NCBI RefSeq assembly: GCF_011927665.1
Contig: NZ_JAATJA010000003.1
Coordinates: 62,001 to 126,000, forward strand
DNA length: 64,000 nt
DNA from: Desulfobaculum xiamenense
GTDB lineage: Bacteria > Desulfobacterota > Desulfovibrionia > Desulfovibrionales > Desulfovibrionaceae
Reading direction: 5' to 3'
Shown here: one piece after another, positions 17,678 to 25,205 of the stretch
How the letters are laid out: each line of letters opens with the position of its first letter
How positions within the stretch are numbered: position 1 is the stretch's first letter
Translations under genes and position numbers: made by a program
Notes under the pieces: model-generated
Told to the model about the DNA's origin: nothing
Seen by the model: the letters and a program-made list of their open reading frames with translations, nothing else
Database searches by the model: none

Positions 17678-19030
17678 CTACAACGCGCCGAGCAGCTTGC
17701 GCGCGCCCTGATGGTCGGGATCAACCTCAAGGGTCTTCTTCAAGTAGAAAATGGCCTTGTCGCGCATTCCGGCGTTGGAGTACATGACGGCGATATTGAA
17801 GCACAGCACGCTGGACATCAGGCACAGGTCGGGATTGATGGTCAGCGCTTTCTCAACGCTCACCACGGCCTTGGCGTGCTGGCGCCCCTCGGAATAGGCG
17901 ATGGCCACGTTGAAGTGGAGATTCTCGTCGTCCGGCGCGATCTTAAGGGCCTGCTCGTACTCGGAGACGGCGTCGTTCCACCGTCCCTGCCGACGAAGCG
18001 CGATGCCCAGACGGTTGAAGGTCTCGATGTCGGATTTCTTGAGGCCGCCTTCCTTGGAATCCAGAATGGACCGGAAGAATCGTTCCGCCACGTCGGGAGC
18101 CTTCTCGATGCACTTCTCGGCGATGGAACGCTTGACCTCCTCGATCATGCTCAGGGCTTCCTTGCGCGCGTTCTCCACGGCCTGCTCGAAGAGCTGGTTC
18201 GCCGCCTCGACATTGCCGAATTCCATATGAATCTCACCCATGGAAATCTTGCGCTCCACGTTGAGCGGAGACAGGCGGTCGAGCTTCTCCAGATACTCCA
18301 GCTGGCGGTTCAGGTCGCCCTCGTCGCGGTACAGTTCGGCCAGCTTCTTGAGCGGCTCCAGATACAGGGCCGCACCATCGTGGGCCTCGCTGTAGGCGGT
18401 CACGGCCTCCTCGGTGCGCCCGGTGGCCTTGAACACGTCGCCCTTGATCATGAGCGCGGCGGCGCTGCCGGGCTTCATTTCGAGGATGCGGTCCGCGGCT
18501 TCGAGGGCCTCGTCGTATTTCTCCTTGTCGAAGTACTGCCGAGCGCGCTCGATATGCTGGCCAATCTTGCCCTGCGGCCTGATGGTGAAGGCAATCTTCT
18601 CAATGAGCGTGGCCATGGACACAGGCTTGGTGATAAAATTGCCAACGCCCATCTCGTGCAGCAGGATGAGCACCTGCCGCTCCACTTCCGAGGTCAGCAC
18701 AACGACATACATGTCGTCGTATATCGTCTTGAGATTCTTGATGAACGGCAGCGTGTTGCGATTATTGAGCAGCCGCTCGACCAGAAGCACCACCTTCTTG
18801 TCCTTGAAGAATGGCGTCTTCATCTCGCGCAGGACCTGCGCCTCCTCGGTCAGGGTTCGGATGCGGTCCGTTCCGATGACGAGTTCCTTGTTCAGCGTCG
18901 TACGCATCATCTTCACGAACGTGGCGTCATGGCTCAAAATGAAAAAGCAGCCATTCTCCTTGGCCACGAAGTCAATGATGGTCTTTTCGTACTGCCTCAT
19001 CCGGATCGCGTTCGTCATCGTCACGGCCAA
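17678..19030 (-). CDS. pseudo-receiver and TPR-repeat protein
   Basis: The N-terminal 125 residues resemble a response-regulator receiver: a beta strand FILSHD, a later strand MYVVVLTSEVE, then GVGNFITKPVS with the conserved Lys-Pro. The strand that normally ends in the phosphoacceptor Asp reads KVVLLVERLL, so phosphorylation is probably lost. From about residue 155 there are at least six tetratricopeptide repeats (for example WNDAVSEYEQALKIAPDDEN, then HAKAVVSVEKALTINPD). This suggests a protein-protein scaffold or output module. I choose TTG at 19028-19030, because GGGGTGAT sits just upstream; ATG 19016-19018 is the alternative. It is divergent from thiL and has no obvious partner kinase nearby. 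Confidence 0.75.
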   Translation of the reverse strand: MAVTMTNAIRMRQYEKTIIDFVAKENGCFFILSHDATFVKMMRTTLNKELVIGTDRIRTLTEEAQVLREMKTPFFKDKKVVLLVERLLNNRNTLPFIKNLKTIYDDMYVVVLTSEVERQVLILLHEMGVGNFITKPVSMATLIEKIAFTIRPQGKIGQHIERARQYFDKEKYDEALEAADRILEMKPGSAAALMIKGDVFKATGRTEEAVTAYSEAHDGAALYLEPLKKLAELYRDEGDLNRQLEYLEKLDRLSPLNVERKISMGEIHMEFGNVEAANQLFEQAVENARKEALSMIEEVKRSIAEKCIEKAPDVAERFFRSILDSKEGGLKKSDIETFNRLGIALRRQGRWNDAVSEYEQALKIAPDDENLHFNVAIAYSEGRQHAKAVVSVEKALTINPDLCLMSSVLCFNIAVMYSNAGMRDKAIFYLKKTLEVDPDHQGARKLLGAL

Positions 19031-19260
19031 CGTATCACCCCTATTCGTCCATTCACTGGTTGCGCGCTGCACAAAATTGCACAAGCAACCACGATTATGC
19101 CGCATCAACCACGTTCAGGCAAGGAAATCCCAAGGAACCGCGCCACCGCCGCCAAGCGGTCCCCGCCTTTCATTCCGTGGCGATTTGATTTACCTTTCCC
19201 TGCGCCGGACTGCCCCGGCGAAGCACACCAGCGCCCGGAATCCGGGCCAAGCGAGCGCAC

Positions 19261-20244
19261 ATGATCCATCGCCCCCCCGCATCGGAAGAGGACTTCCTGA
19301 ACCTCATCGACAGGCACTTCGCCACCGCGCATCCGCACATGCGCCTCGGCCGCGGGGACGACTGCGTCCGCCTCGCCTGCCCGCAGGACATGGTCCTCTC
19401 CACGGACCTCTTCCTCGAAGACGTGCACTTTCGCCGCTCCTACTTCTCCCCGGCGGACATCGGGCACAAGGCGCTGGCCGTCAACATCTCCGACATCGCG
19501 GGCATGGGCTGCCGTCCGCTCGGCTTCAGCCTCGGCCTCGTCATCCCCGACGACCCGACCCTCACCACCGCCTTCTGGAACGATCTTCTCGGCGGCATGG
19601 GTGCCCTCGCCCACACACACGACATTCCGCTCACCGGCGGCGACCTATCGCGCGGACCGTATCTCGGCTTCTCCGTCACCGTCTGGGGCACCCCCGGCCC
19701 CACCGGCCGCGTCCTGACCCGCAACACCTGCCGCCCCGGCGACGCCATCCTCGCCTGCGGTCCCATCGGTCTCGCCCGCGCAGGTCTCTTCGCCCTCGAA
19801 GAGCTCGGCCCCGAAGCCATCGCCCTCGTGCCCCACGCGATCCGCGCGCACCTGCGCCCCACACCCCGCGTGGCCGATGGCCTCGCGTTGGCCGACATCC
19901 CCGGCGTCCACGGAGCCATGGACCTCTCCGACGGTCTCGCGCGCGACCTCGCCCGCCTCACGGGCCCAGGCCTCGGCGCGGACCTCACGCTCACCGAATC
20001 AGCCCTGCATCCGGACCTCATCGCCCACTGCACCCGCACAGGCCAGCCCGCGTTGCCCTTCGCCGTCCTCGGCGGAGAGGACTATGCCCTCATCGCCACG
20101 GCGGCCCCGGACAGCGTTCCCGACATTCTCGCCCGCATCCCGCAAGCCACGCGCATCGGCACCGTCGCCGCCACGCCGGGCATCACCGTGAATGGCCAGC
20201 CCTTCGACCATACGGGATTCGACCACTTCGCAACCCACGAATAG
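19261..20244 (+). CDS. thiL: thiamine-monophosphate kinase
   Basis: ThiL phosphorylates thiamine monophosphate with ATP to give the cofactor thiamine diphosphate. It belongs to the PurM/SelD-like ATP-binding superfamily. Seen: RLGRGDDCVRL near the N-terminus, STDLFLEDVHFR (metal-binding Asp), KALAVNISDIAGMG, PLTGGDLSRG and the C-terminal AVLGGEDYALIAT. At 327 residues it is normal. The start is preceded only by a weak GAGCG. The next gene follows after 10 bp, implying co-transcription, though no thiamine-related function is obvious there. The region upstream shows no clear TPP riboswitch. Confidence 0.9.
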   Translation: MIHRPPASEEDFLNLIDRHFATAHPHMRLGRGDDCVRLACPQDMVLSTDLFLEDVHFRRSYFSPADIGHKALAVNISDIAGMGCRPLGFSLGLVIPDDPTLTTAFWNDLLGGMGALAHTHDIPLTGGDLSRGPYLGFSVTVWGTPGPTGRVLTRNTCRPGDAILACGPIGLARAGLFALEELGPEAIALVPHAIRAHLRPTPRVADGLALADIPGVHGAMDLSDGLARDLARLTGPGLGADLTLTESALHPDLIAHCTRTGQPALPFAVLGGEDYALIATAAPDSVPDILARIPQATRIGTVAATPGITVNGQPFDHTGFDHFATHE

Positions 20245-20254
20245 GACCATCGCC

Positions 20255-21238
20255 ATGGAAGCACGTCTCGACATCATCGGCACCGTCCACTCCCCGCTCA
20301 CGGACCTCGCCTCCTGCCCCAAGCAGTACTCCGAAGGCGCACCCGAGGCGGTCATCGAAATTCACGCCGACTACGCCACCGCCCTCTCGGCCCTCCAGCC
20401 CGGCAACGACCTGCTCGTCTTCACGTGGCTGCACAAGGCCGACCGCGACACGCTCATGGTCCACCCGCGCGGCAATCCGGACGTGCCCATGAAGGGCGTC
20501 TTCGCCACCCGCTCGCCCGACAGGCCCAATCCCATCGGCCTGCATCACGTGCGCATTCTCGCCATCGACGGCACCCGCATCCGCGTGGACCGCCTCGAAG
20601 CGCTCGACCAGACCCCCGTGGTGGACCTCAAGCCCATCGCCACCGAGACCCCCGGCCGCGAAAACTGGGGCGCTGGCATCTCCCCCGCCGTGGGCGACGA
20701 ATTCCGCCGCATCTGCCGCGCGGGCTGGGAACGCGGCCTGCTCTCCGGCTTCAATGGCAACGTCTCCATGCGCATCGGCGACACCATCATCATCACCCGC
20801 TCCGGCGCGGCCAAGGGCTTCCTCCAGCCCGGCGACCTCACCACCGTGGACCTCGCCACCGGCCGCACCACCGGCCCCGGCAAGGCCTCCACCGAGACCG
20901 CCGTGCACCTCGAAATCTACCGCAACCAGCCAGAAGCGCACGCCATCGTCCACACCCACCCCGCACACCTGCTCGCCTACGCCGTGCGCAAGGGCGACTC
21001 CATCATCGACCTCCCCCTCTACGAGGCCGCCGCCTACCAGAAACTCCTCACCCGCGTGCCCGCCATCGAGCCCGGAACACCCGCCCTCGGCGAGGCCGTC
21101 GGCAAGGCCGCACAAACGCACAAGGCCGTGTTCATGAAGAACCACGGCCTCGTCTGCTGGGGACCAACCCTCGTCGCCGCCCTCGCTCTCAACGAGGAAC
21201 TCGACACCATCGCCAAACTCAAATTGCTCGCCGAATAG
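20255..21238 (+). CDS. TrmO (TsaA)-class II aldolase fusion
   Basis: Two domains in 327 residues. Residues 1-130 match the TsaA/TrmO family (tRNA t6A37 N6-methylation in E. coli): IGTVHSPLTD at the start and RSPDRPNPIGLHHVRIL at 86-102, the family hallmark. Residues about 145-327 form a class II aldolase/adducin domain (L-fuculose-phosphate-aldolase type): GFNGNVSMRI, TRSGAAKGFL, a probable catalytic Glu214 in STETAVHLE, and zinc ligands His233, His235 and His297 in HTHP and NHG. Start is the internal ATG after TAGGA. An upstream in-frame ATG at 20192 would run back into thiL. The joint function is unknown to me. The TrmO part lacks the usual C-terminal extension, so methyltransferase activity is uncertain. 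Confidence 0.85.
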   Translation: MEARLDIIGTVHSPLTDLASCPKQYSEGAPEAVIEIHADYATALSALQPGNDLLVFTWLHKADRDTLMVHPRGNPDVPMKGVFATRSPDRPNPIGLHHVRILAIDGTRIRVDRLEALDQTPVVDLKPIATETPGRENWGAGISPAVGDEFRRICRAGWERGLLSGFNGNVSMRIGDTIIITRSGAAKGFLQPGDLTTVDLATGRTTGPGKASTETAVHLEIYRNQPEAHAIVHTHPAHLLAYAVRKGDSIIDLPLYEAAAYQKLLTRVPAIEPGTPALGEAVGKAAQTHKAVFMKNHGLVCWGPTLVAALALNEELDTIAKLKLLAE

Positions 21239-21284
21239 CCCTCACACGCGCCGCCACGCCACGCGTAGCGGCGCGACGCTCGAC

Positions 21285-21326
21285 CGTATCGTTCACTGAG
21301 ACATGCAAGCCGTAGGCTCCGCCGGC
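21285..21326 (+). repeat. partial tandem copy of the first 42 bp of the dispersed repeat
   Basis: CGTATCGTTCACTGA and GTAGGCTCCGCCGGC recur here and again at 21339, separated by 12 bp. The first unit is truncated before the palindromic part. Confidence 0.8.
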
Positions 21327-21338
21327 GCGTAGCCCAAC

Positions 21339-21463
21339 CGTATCGTTCACTGACCGATGCGAGACGTAGGCTCCGCCGGCCAAGGGGCCGCTGGCCCCTT
21401 GGAACCCCGACATGCGATAGGCCGTCTGCCCTTGGCTGGTCGTTCGGCTTTGCAGAACGAAGC
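21339..21463 (+). repeat. dispersed structured repeat, copy 1, left part (125 bp)
   Basis: Aligns with 59059-59183 over its full length. It contains a hairpin with arms CCAAGGGGCC / GGCCCCTTGG and a second short hairpin, TCGTTC / GAACGA. Its last eight bases, AACGAAGC, are duplicated at 23628-23635, beyond the inserted cassette. Confidence 0.85.
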
Positions 21464-21479
21464 GGTATTAAGTAGCAAA
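21464..21479 (+). repeat. left terminal inverted repeat
   Basis: GGTATTAAGTAGCAAA, a perfect 16-bp inverted match to 23610-23625. Confidence 0.9.
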
Positions 21480-21529
21480 CGCACAAAGGCATACTTAGTT
21501 TCTAAGCCATTATTCTGTATTATCGGAGA

Positions 21530-21943
21530 GTGCTAAAAGACCTAACAATCGAGGACTTAGTAAAATTGAAGGCAAACTTAGAACGGAAAGCTGCAAGTAT
21601 CCGCGAAGAACTTACGTTCATTAAACAGGACCTTTACGCCTTGGAACGCACGATAGAACTCGGCCTAAACGGCAAGCCATCGCCAAAAGTCGTGATTCGA
21701 CAAAGAAACAAGCGAATCTTCAAAGGTGGTGAACTGATACAGCTTGTTCTGCAGGCGTTAAAAGAGTATCCAGAAAGACCATTATCAAAACATGATATTG
21801 ATAGGCGTATTGAATGCTATATCCTTAGAATTCAAAGCTTGATCCCACGGTTGGACAATGATCCTGCCATAATAGCTTCCTGTGAAATAAGGCCAGCAAG
21901 TATCGCAGAACTAAATGATTATGGCAGAAAATGTGAAATTTAG
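21530..21943 (+). CDS. small coiled-coil protein of the cassette (137 aa)
   Basis: I do not recognise the family. Residues about 5-45 form a heptad-rich helix (LVKLKANLERKAASIREEL onward) that probably dimerises as a coiled coil. Residues about 60-115 (KRIFKGGELIQLVLQALKEY, then LSKHDIDRRIE) look like a helical, possibly winged-helix DNA-binding region. It is basic overall and AT-rich in codon use. The GTG start is uncertain: GGAGA touches it directly and the frame stays open back to 21506. It is first in the cassette and could regulate or assist the downstream nuclease-like protein. That role is inferred only from position. Confidence 0.6.
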   Translation: MLKDLTIEDLVKLKANLERKAASIREELTFIKQDLYALERTIELGLNGKPSPKVVIRQRNKRIFKGGELIQLVLQALKEYPERPLSKHDIDRRIECYILRIQSLIPRLDNDPAIIASCEIRPASIAELNDYGRKCEI

Positions 21944-21965
21944 GCCGGTTATCGAGGAGACAGGA

Positions 21966-22043
21966 ATGTTTAATGCACAAAAAGTCAATAATATTAAACA
22001 ATTATTGTCAGACAAGTTTTTCATTGCAAACGATTACAGATAA
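21966..22043 (+). pseudogene. 25-residue peptide resembling a DUF262 N-terminus
   Basis: An ATG after GAGGAGACAGGA opens MFNAQKVNNIKQLLSDKFF, ending in IANDYR and a stop. DUF262 (GmrSD-type) proteins commonly begin with a similar IKxLLSDxxFxIPxYQR segment. This may be the stub of a lost DUF262 gene, or a real leader peptide. The resemblance rests on memory and a short match. Confidence 0.35.
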
Positions 22044-22122
22044 TTCTGTTGAATAAATCAGCAAATATTTATTTTTCAATCGCAATGTACTAGCCAAGCC
22101 ATGAAATGAGGGGAGGTCAATA

Positions 22123-23574
22123 ATGGCCATTATTAATTCTTATGTCAGTTTATCCAGGCTTACAGGGGTTAACCATCGTCGATTCGACGAATTAGGCATT
22201 TTTGACCCTTTACTTACCGCAGACACCCCACTTTTTATTGATCCGCTGCTGCTAAAATACAGCAGCCATGAATTAATTCAAAACAACGCCCGCGAAGCCT
22301 TTGAGAAGCATTTCAAAGGCGTTCTTGCTTTGATGCGCAAGATCCAGCGCCCTGGGGATGTTTATTTCAAGTCTGCCGTTAAGAACCTCCAATTTCCAGA
22401 AGTTAAGGGAATATGCCTCGGTGTCGGCGGGGCTACGGTAGAAGGGCGAGGGGCAGGCAAAAAGCTGACGAAGCAGCTTTTCGAAGCCACATACGAAATT
22501 GCGAAGGCAGGCTACGAAGATCCCTACTTGTTTAGTTTAATGGCTGTTTTGGATGCCGGATATGGCCCTGACAGAATTAGCGACATGACGGCCAACGTTA
22601 TCGAAGAGGTTCTTTGCCGATTCACCGAAGATATGTGTGGAAAATTACAACTGCCCACAGATGTCCACGAAAGCAGTTGTGGCAACAGATACACCCTTCC
22701 TACAAATCCATTCACGAAAGACAATTCCAGGATTCTGTTGGTTCCGCTGGATATACTAAGAAAAATACCAATCGCGACAGATTGGGAAAGTGCGATGGAT
22801 GCTGCCGCAGAAGTTGATGAAATTAGGAACAGAGTAAACAAATATATTGGCGATATTTTCTATGCTAAAACAAAAAAAGACAAGCGGCTTGCATTTGAAA
22901 TTGCGCAGAAAAGAATCAAAACAAATGCAGAAGCATTTTCAGCAGCAATGGATATGTTTAATGCAATAGAAAAATCTCCGTATGATTATAAGGATGACCC
23001 TGAAGGATTCATTGTTTGGCGGAGGTCTATCGATAAAATTACAGACGAAATAAAGACTGGTGATTTCAAAAAAGTAAAAACAGAAGAAGATGCTTTTAAT
23101 GTTGTAAGTAAAATTATTGAACGTTTTCAATTTTGGATTGAAGACAGAAGAATTTCTACTGAATTGTGGGATAGTAAGGGCAATCCTAGGAAAGAAAAAA
23201 CTTCGCAAAAGTTATTTTTCATGGTTGCTGATGAAATATGCAGGATTCATGACCTCGACATAAGCCCTGAAACAGACAGCGGTGGCGGACCTGTGGACTT
23301 TAAATTTTCGAAAGGTCATGGGAATAGGGTTGTAGTCGAAATAAAGCTTTCGACAAACTCAAAAGTTGTAACAGGTTTAACAAATCAGCTAGAAGCATAC
23401 AGGACTGCTGAAGATGCCAAAGCTGCTTTTTACGTAGTTATTGACGTCGGAAAGATGGCAACAAAAGAAAAAAAATTGGCGAAGGCAAAGAATGATTTCA
23501 ATTTCATGGGCAAACGCCCAACAGAACTTGTGATAATAGATGGCATCCCAAAGAAATCCGCCAGCAAGCTGTAA
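22123..23574 (+). CDS. putative PD-(D/E)XK nuclease, cassette cargo (483 aa)
   Basis: A large AT-rich gene unlike its genomic neighbours. The C-terminal 110 residues show a PD-(D/E)XK signature: Asp392 in GGPVDFKFS, Glu406 and Lys408 in VVVEIKLS, and Gln422 in TNQLEAY, spaced as in restriction-endonuclease-like folds. The N-terminal 380 residues (start IINSYVSLSRLTGVNHRRFD) are mostly helical and unfamiliar to me; they may sense a target or bind a partner. A glycine-rich segment (LGVGGATVEGRGAGKK, about 99-114) is notable but is not a Walker motif. The start has GGGGAGGTC nearby. An anti-phage or restriction role is plausible from fold and mobility, but it is inference. No methyltransferase accompanies it. 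Confidence 0.7.
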   Translation: MAIINSYVSLSRLTGVNHRRFDELGIFDPLLTADTPLFIDPLLLKYSSHELIQNNAREAFEKHFKGVLALMRKIQRPGDVYFKSAVKNLQFPEVKGICLGVGGATVEGRGAGKKLTKQLFEATYEIAKAGYEDPYLFSLMAVLDAGYGPDRISDMTANVIEEVLCRFTEDMCGKLQLPTDVHESSCGNRYTLPTNPFTKDNSRILLVPLDILRKIPIATDWESAMDAAAEVDEIRNRVNKYIGDIFYAKTKKDKRLAFEIAQKRIKTNAEAFSAAMDMFNAIEKSPYDYKDDPEGFIVWRRSIDKITDEIKTGDFKKVKTEEDAFNVVSKIIERFQFWIEDRRISTELWDSKGNPRKEKTSQKLFFMVADEICRIHDLDISPETDSGGGPVDFKFSKGHGNRVVVEIKLSTNSKVVTGLTNQLEAYRTAEDAKAAFYVVIDVGKMATKEKKLAKAKNDFNFMGKRPTELVIIDGIPKKSASKL

Positions 23575-23590
23575 TTTGGTCAATAAAATC

Positions 23591-23619
23591 AAGTAGCAAG
23601 CCTTGTACTTTTGCTACTT
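23591..23619 (+). terminator. subterminal hairpin, possible terminator of the nuclease gene
   Basis: AAGTAGCAA pairs with TTGCTACTT across an 11-base loop. The distal arm is part of the right terminal inverted repeat, so the hairpin may serve both transposition and termination. There is no T-tract beyond CTTAAT. Confidence 0.45.
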
Positions 23620-23625
23620 AATACC
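23610..23625 (-). repeat. right terminal inverted repeat
   Basis: TTTGCTACTTAATACC, the reverse complement of the left end. Two further A bases precede the AACGAAGC duplication at 23628-23635. Confidence 0.9.
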
Positions 23626-23635
23626 AAAACGAAGC

Positions 23636-23697
23636 CCTAGTGAGGATTGTCAAGGGGGTCACCCCCTTGACTGGGGTCCGGGGCAAAGCCCCGGCCG
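23636..23697 (+). repeat. dispersed structured repeat, copy 1, right part (62 bp)
   Basis: Continues the alignment with 59184-59245. It holds hairpin arms TCAAGGGGG / CCCCCTTGA and CCGGGGC / GCCCCGG. With 21339-21463 it reconstitutes 187 bp, the same length as copy 2. Confidence 0.85.
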
Positions 23698-23766
23698 CCG
23701 GAGGCATCTCTTCCCCCGTACCAGCCACCGGTGGTCGTCCCACACACAACGCGCAGCGGCGCGACG

Positions 23767-24561
23767 CTACGCGGCGGCGGGACGGCGGTAGGCGCTCCAC
23801 AGGAGCCACGCGCCGAGGAGGCCGAGGGGCAGGGAAAGGATCATACCCATGGTGAGCCAGTTTCCGAAGAGGAAGCCGAGCTGGGCGTCGGGTTCGCGGA
23901 AGAATTCCACTGTGATGCGCGCGCTGGCGTAGCCGAGTGCGAACAGGCCGGACACGGCGCGTCGCGGGCGCGGGGAGGCGGAGAACCAGAACATGATGGC
24001 GAAAAGGACGAGGCCTTCGAGGGTGGCTTCGTAGAGCTGCGAGGGATGGCGGGGATAGGGACCAGCTTCGAATCCGGGGAAGATCATGGCCCACGGAACG
24101 TCGGACACACGTCCCCAGAGTTCACCGTTGATGAAGTTGCCGATGCGCCCGGCACACAGGCCGATGGGCACGAAGGGCGCGATGAAGTCGGAGACCTCGA
24201 AGAAGGTCTTGCCGGTTTTGCGGGCGAAGAGCCAGAAACAGGCCAGCACGCCGAGCAGCCCGCCGTGGAAGGACATCCCGCCCTTCCAAATCATGAAAAC
24301 CTCTGCCGGATTGTCGAGGTAGACGGGCAGATCGTAGAAGAGAACGTAGCCGAGGCGCGCACCGAGGATAACGCCGAGCATGCCCCACGCGATGAGATCA
24401 TCGACCTGCTCGCGGGTCCAGCCGGAGCCGGGGCGCGCGGCGCGCATGCGGCCGAGGCTCCACGCGGCGGCGAAGCCCACGAGATACATGAGTCCGTACC
24501 AGCGCACGGACAGCGGGCCGAAATGCAGGGCGACGGGGTCGATGTGGGGATAGATCAGCAT
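23767..24561 (-). CDS. lgt: prolipoprotein diacylglyceryl transferase
   Basis: Inner-membrane enzyme that moves diacylglyceryl from phosphatidylglycerol to the lipobox cysteine of prolipoproteins, the first step of lipoprotein maturation. Seen: about seven hydrophobic segments, [12 protein letters not shown] near the N-terminus, [11 protein letters not shown] (conserved His) and the signature [14 protein letters not shown], followed by [11 protein letters not shown]. Length of 264 is standard. The ATG start has GGAGG about 11 bases upstream. It is convergent with the TrmO-aldolase gene, and the interrupted repeat lies between their ends. A substrate lipoprotein (LptE) is encoded at 47.3 kb. 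Confidence 0.95.
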   Translation of the reverse strand: MLIYPHIDPVALHFGPLSVRWYGLMYLVGFAAAWSLGRMRAARPGSGWTREQVDDLIAWGMLGVILGARLGYVLFYDLPVYLDNPAEVFMIWKGGMSFHGGLLGVLACFWLFARKTGKTFFEVSDFIAPFVPIGLCAGRIGNFINGELWGRVSDVPWAMIFPGFEAGPYPRHPSQLYEATLEGLVLFAIMFWFSASPRPRRAVSGLFALGYASARITVEFFREPDAQLGFLFGNWLTMGMILSLPLGLLGAWLLWSAYRRPAAA

Positions 24562-24600
24562 GCACGCGCCTCCTCGGGCGGAAACGGAAGGGGGAATGAT

Positions 24601-24632
24601 GCGCGGCGGCCCTGTTCCAAGGTCCGCCGCGC
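24601..24632 (-). terminator. GC-rich inverted repeat between rdgC part 2 and lgt
   Basis: Arms GCGCGGCGG / CCGCCGCGC. No T-tract follows on the minus strand, so termination is only a possibility; it could be an mRNA-processing or stabilising hairpin. Confidence 0.4.
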
Positions 24633-24666
24633 TGCGAATCGGAATTTCGGTGGCGGTTGTGCCGGG

Positions 24667-25191
24667 CTACTTGGACAGCCACACCCGCACGTTCTCGCAT
24701 TCCTCGGCCCAGCCTTCGGAGAGGCGCAGCTTGAGGAACTCGAAGAACAGGTGGTCGATGAAGGAGAGTCCTCGCTCGATGAGGTACATCTTCTCAAGGA
24801 AGATGGCGTCGGGGTCGTCGCCCTCGTCGCGCTTGGTATCGACCTTGGGGGTCTTGAAGCCGTTGAAGGAGAAGTCTTCGGCCCGAAGGCTCATCTGCCA
24901 CGCGTCGGAGTCCACTTCGATGCGGATCTGGCCCTTGGTGACCTTCTTGCCCATGGCCAGCCCGAGCTTGGCCTCGCGCAGTTCGCTCATGAGACCGCTG
25001 ACGGAGGTCGTCTCCTTGGAGTCACCCTCGCCGCCCTGCACGGAAATGCGCTGTTCCATGAACAGCGAAAAGGCCTCGCCATCGGGCATGGTAAACAGTC
25101 CGGCCTTGGCCTCGCTCTTATACCACAGCCACGTCAGAAAATCCTGACCGAGGATGATGTCCTTGGCCTGTCCGAGATATGCGTCTTCCAT
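24667..25191 (-). CDS. RdgC C-terminal-like protein (second half of a split RdgC)
   Basis: A 174-residue protein whose segments resemble the C-terminal part of recombination-associated protein RdgC: FLTWLWYKSE near the start, then LAMGKKVTKGQIRIEVDSD, parallel to the AGKVVTKLAL-type strand of E. coli RdgC, and a helical C-terminus (FIDHLFFEFLKLRLSEGW). The ATG follows AGGAGA with ideal spacing, so it is translated independently. It starts 14 bp after the RdgC N-terminal-like gene. Together they would total 378 residues, against about 300 for E. coli RdgC. Likely role: non-specific DNA binding that modulates RecA, as a two-chain protein. The assignment relies on remembered family sequence. Confidence 0.6.
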   Translation of the reverse strand: MEDAYLGQAKDIILGQDFLTWLWYKSEAKAGLFTMPDGEAFSLFMEQRISVQGGEGDSKETTSVSGLMSELREAKLGLAMGKKVTKGQIRIEVDSDAWQMSLRAEDFSFNGFKTPKVDTKRDEGDDPDAIFLEKMYLIERGLSFIDHLFFEFLKLRLSEGWAEECENVRVWLSK

Positions 25192-25205
25192 GTCGTTTCT
25201 CCTGA

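Larger units (their letters stand above)
21464..23627. mobile_element. AT-rich TIR-bounded cassette without transposase (2,164 bp)
   Basis: The left end GGTATTAAGTAGCAAA is the exact reverse complement of the right end (23610-23625), and the match continues imperfectly for about ten more bases. AACGAAGC directly flanks the left end and recurs at 23628-23635, two bases beyond the right repeat: an 8-bp target duplication. Joining the flanks restores a 187-bp repeat collinear with the intact copy at 59059. Base composition is far more AT-rich than neighbours, suggesting transfer. Inside are a 137-residue protein, a 25-residue peptide and a 483-residue putative nuclease. I find no transposase or integrase, so movement would need a trans-acting enzyme, or the element is a decayed relic. 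Not assigned to any IS family. Confidence 0.85.

Noticed and set aside
23755-23768. 14-bp direct repeat AGCGGCGCGACGCT, also at 21267-21280, as attachment sites of an integrative element
   Set aside because: No integrase is present, it lies outside the repeat copy, and the TIR plus 8-bp duplication explain the insertion better.
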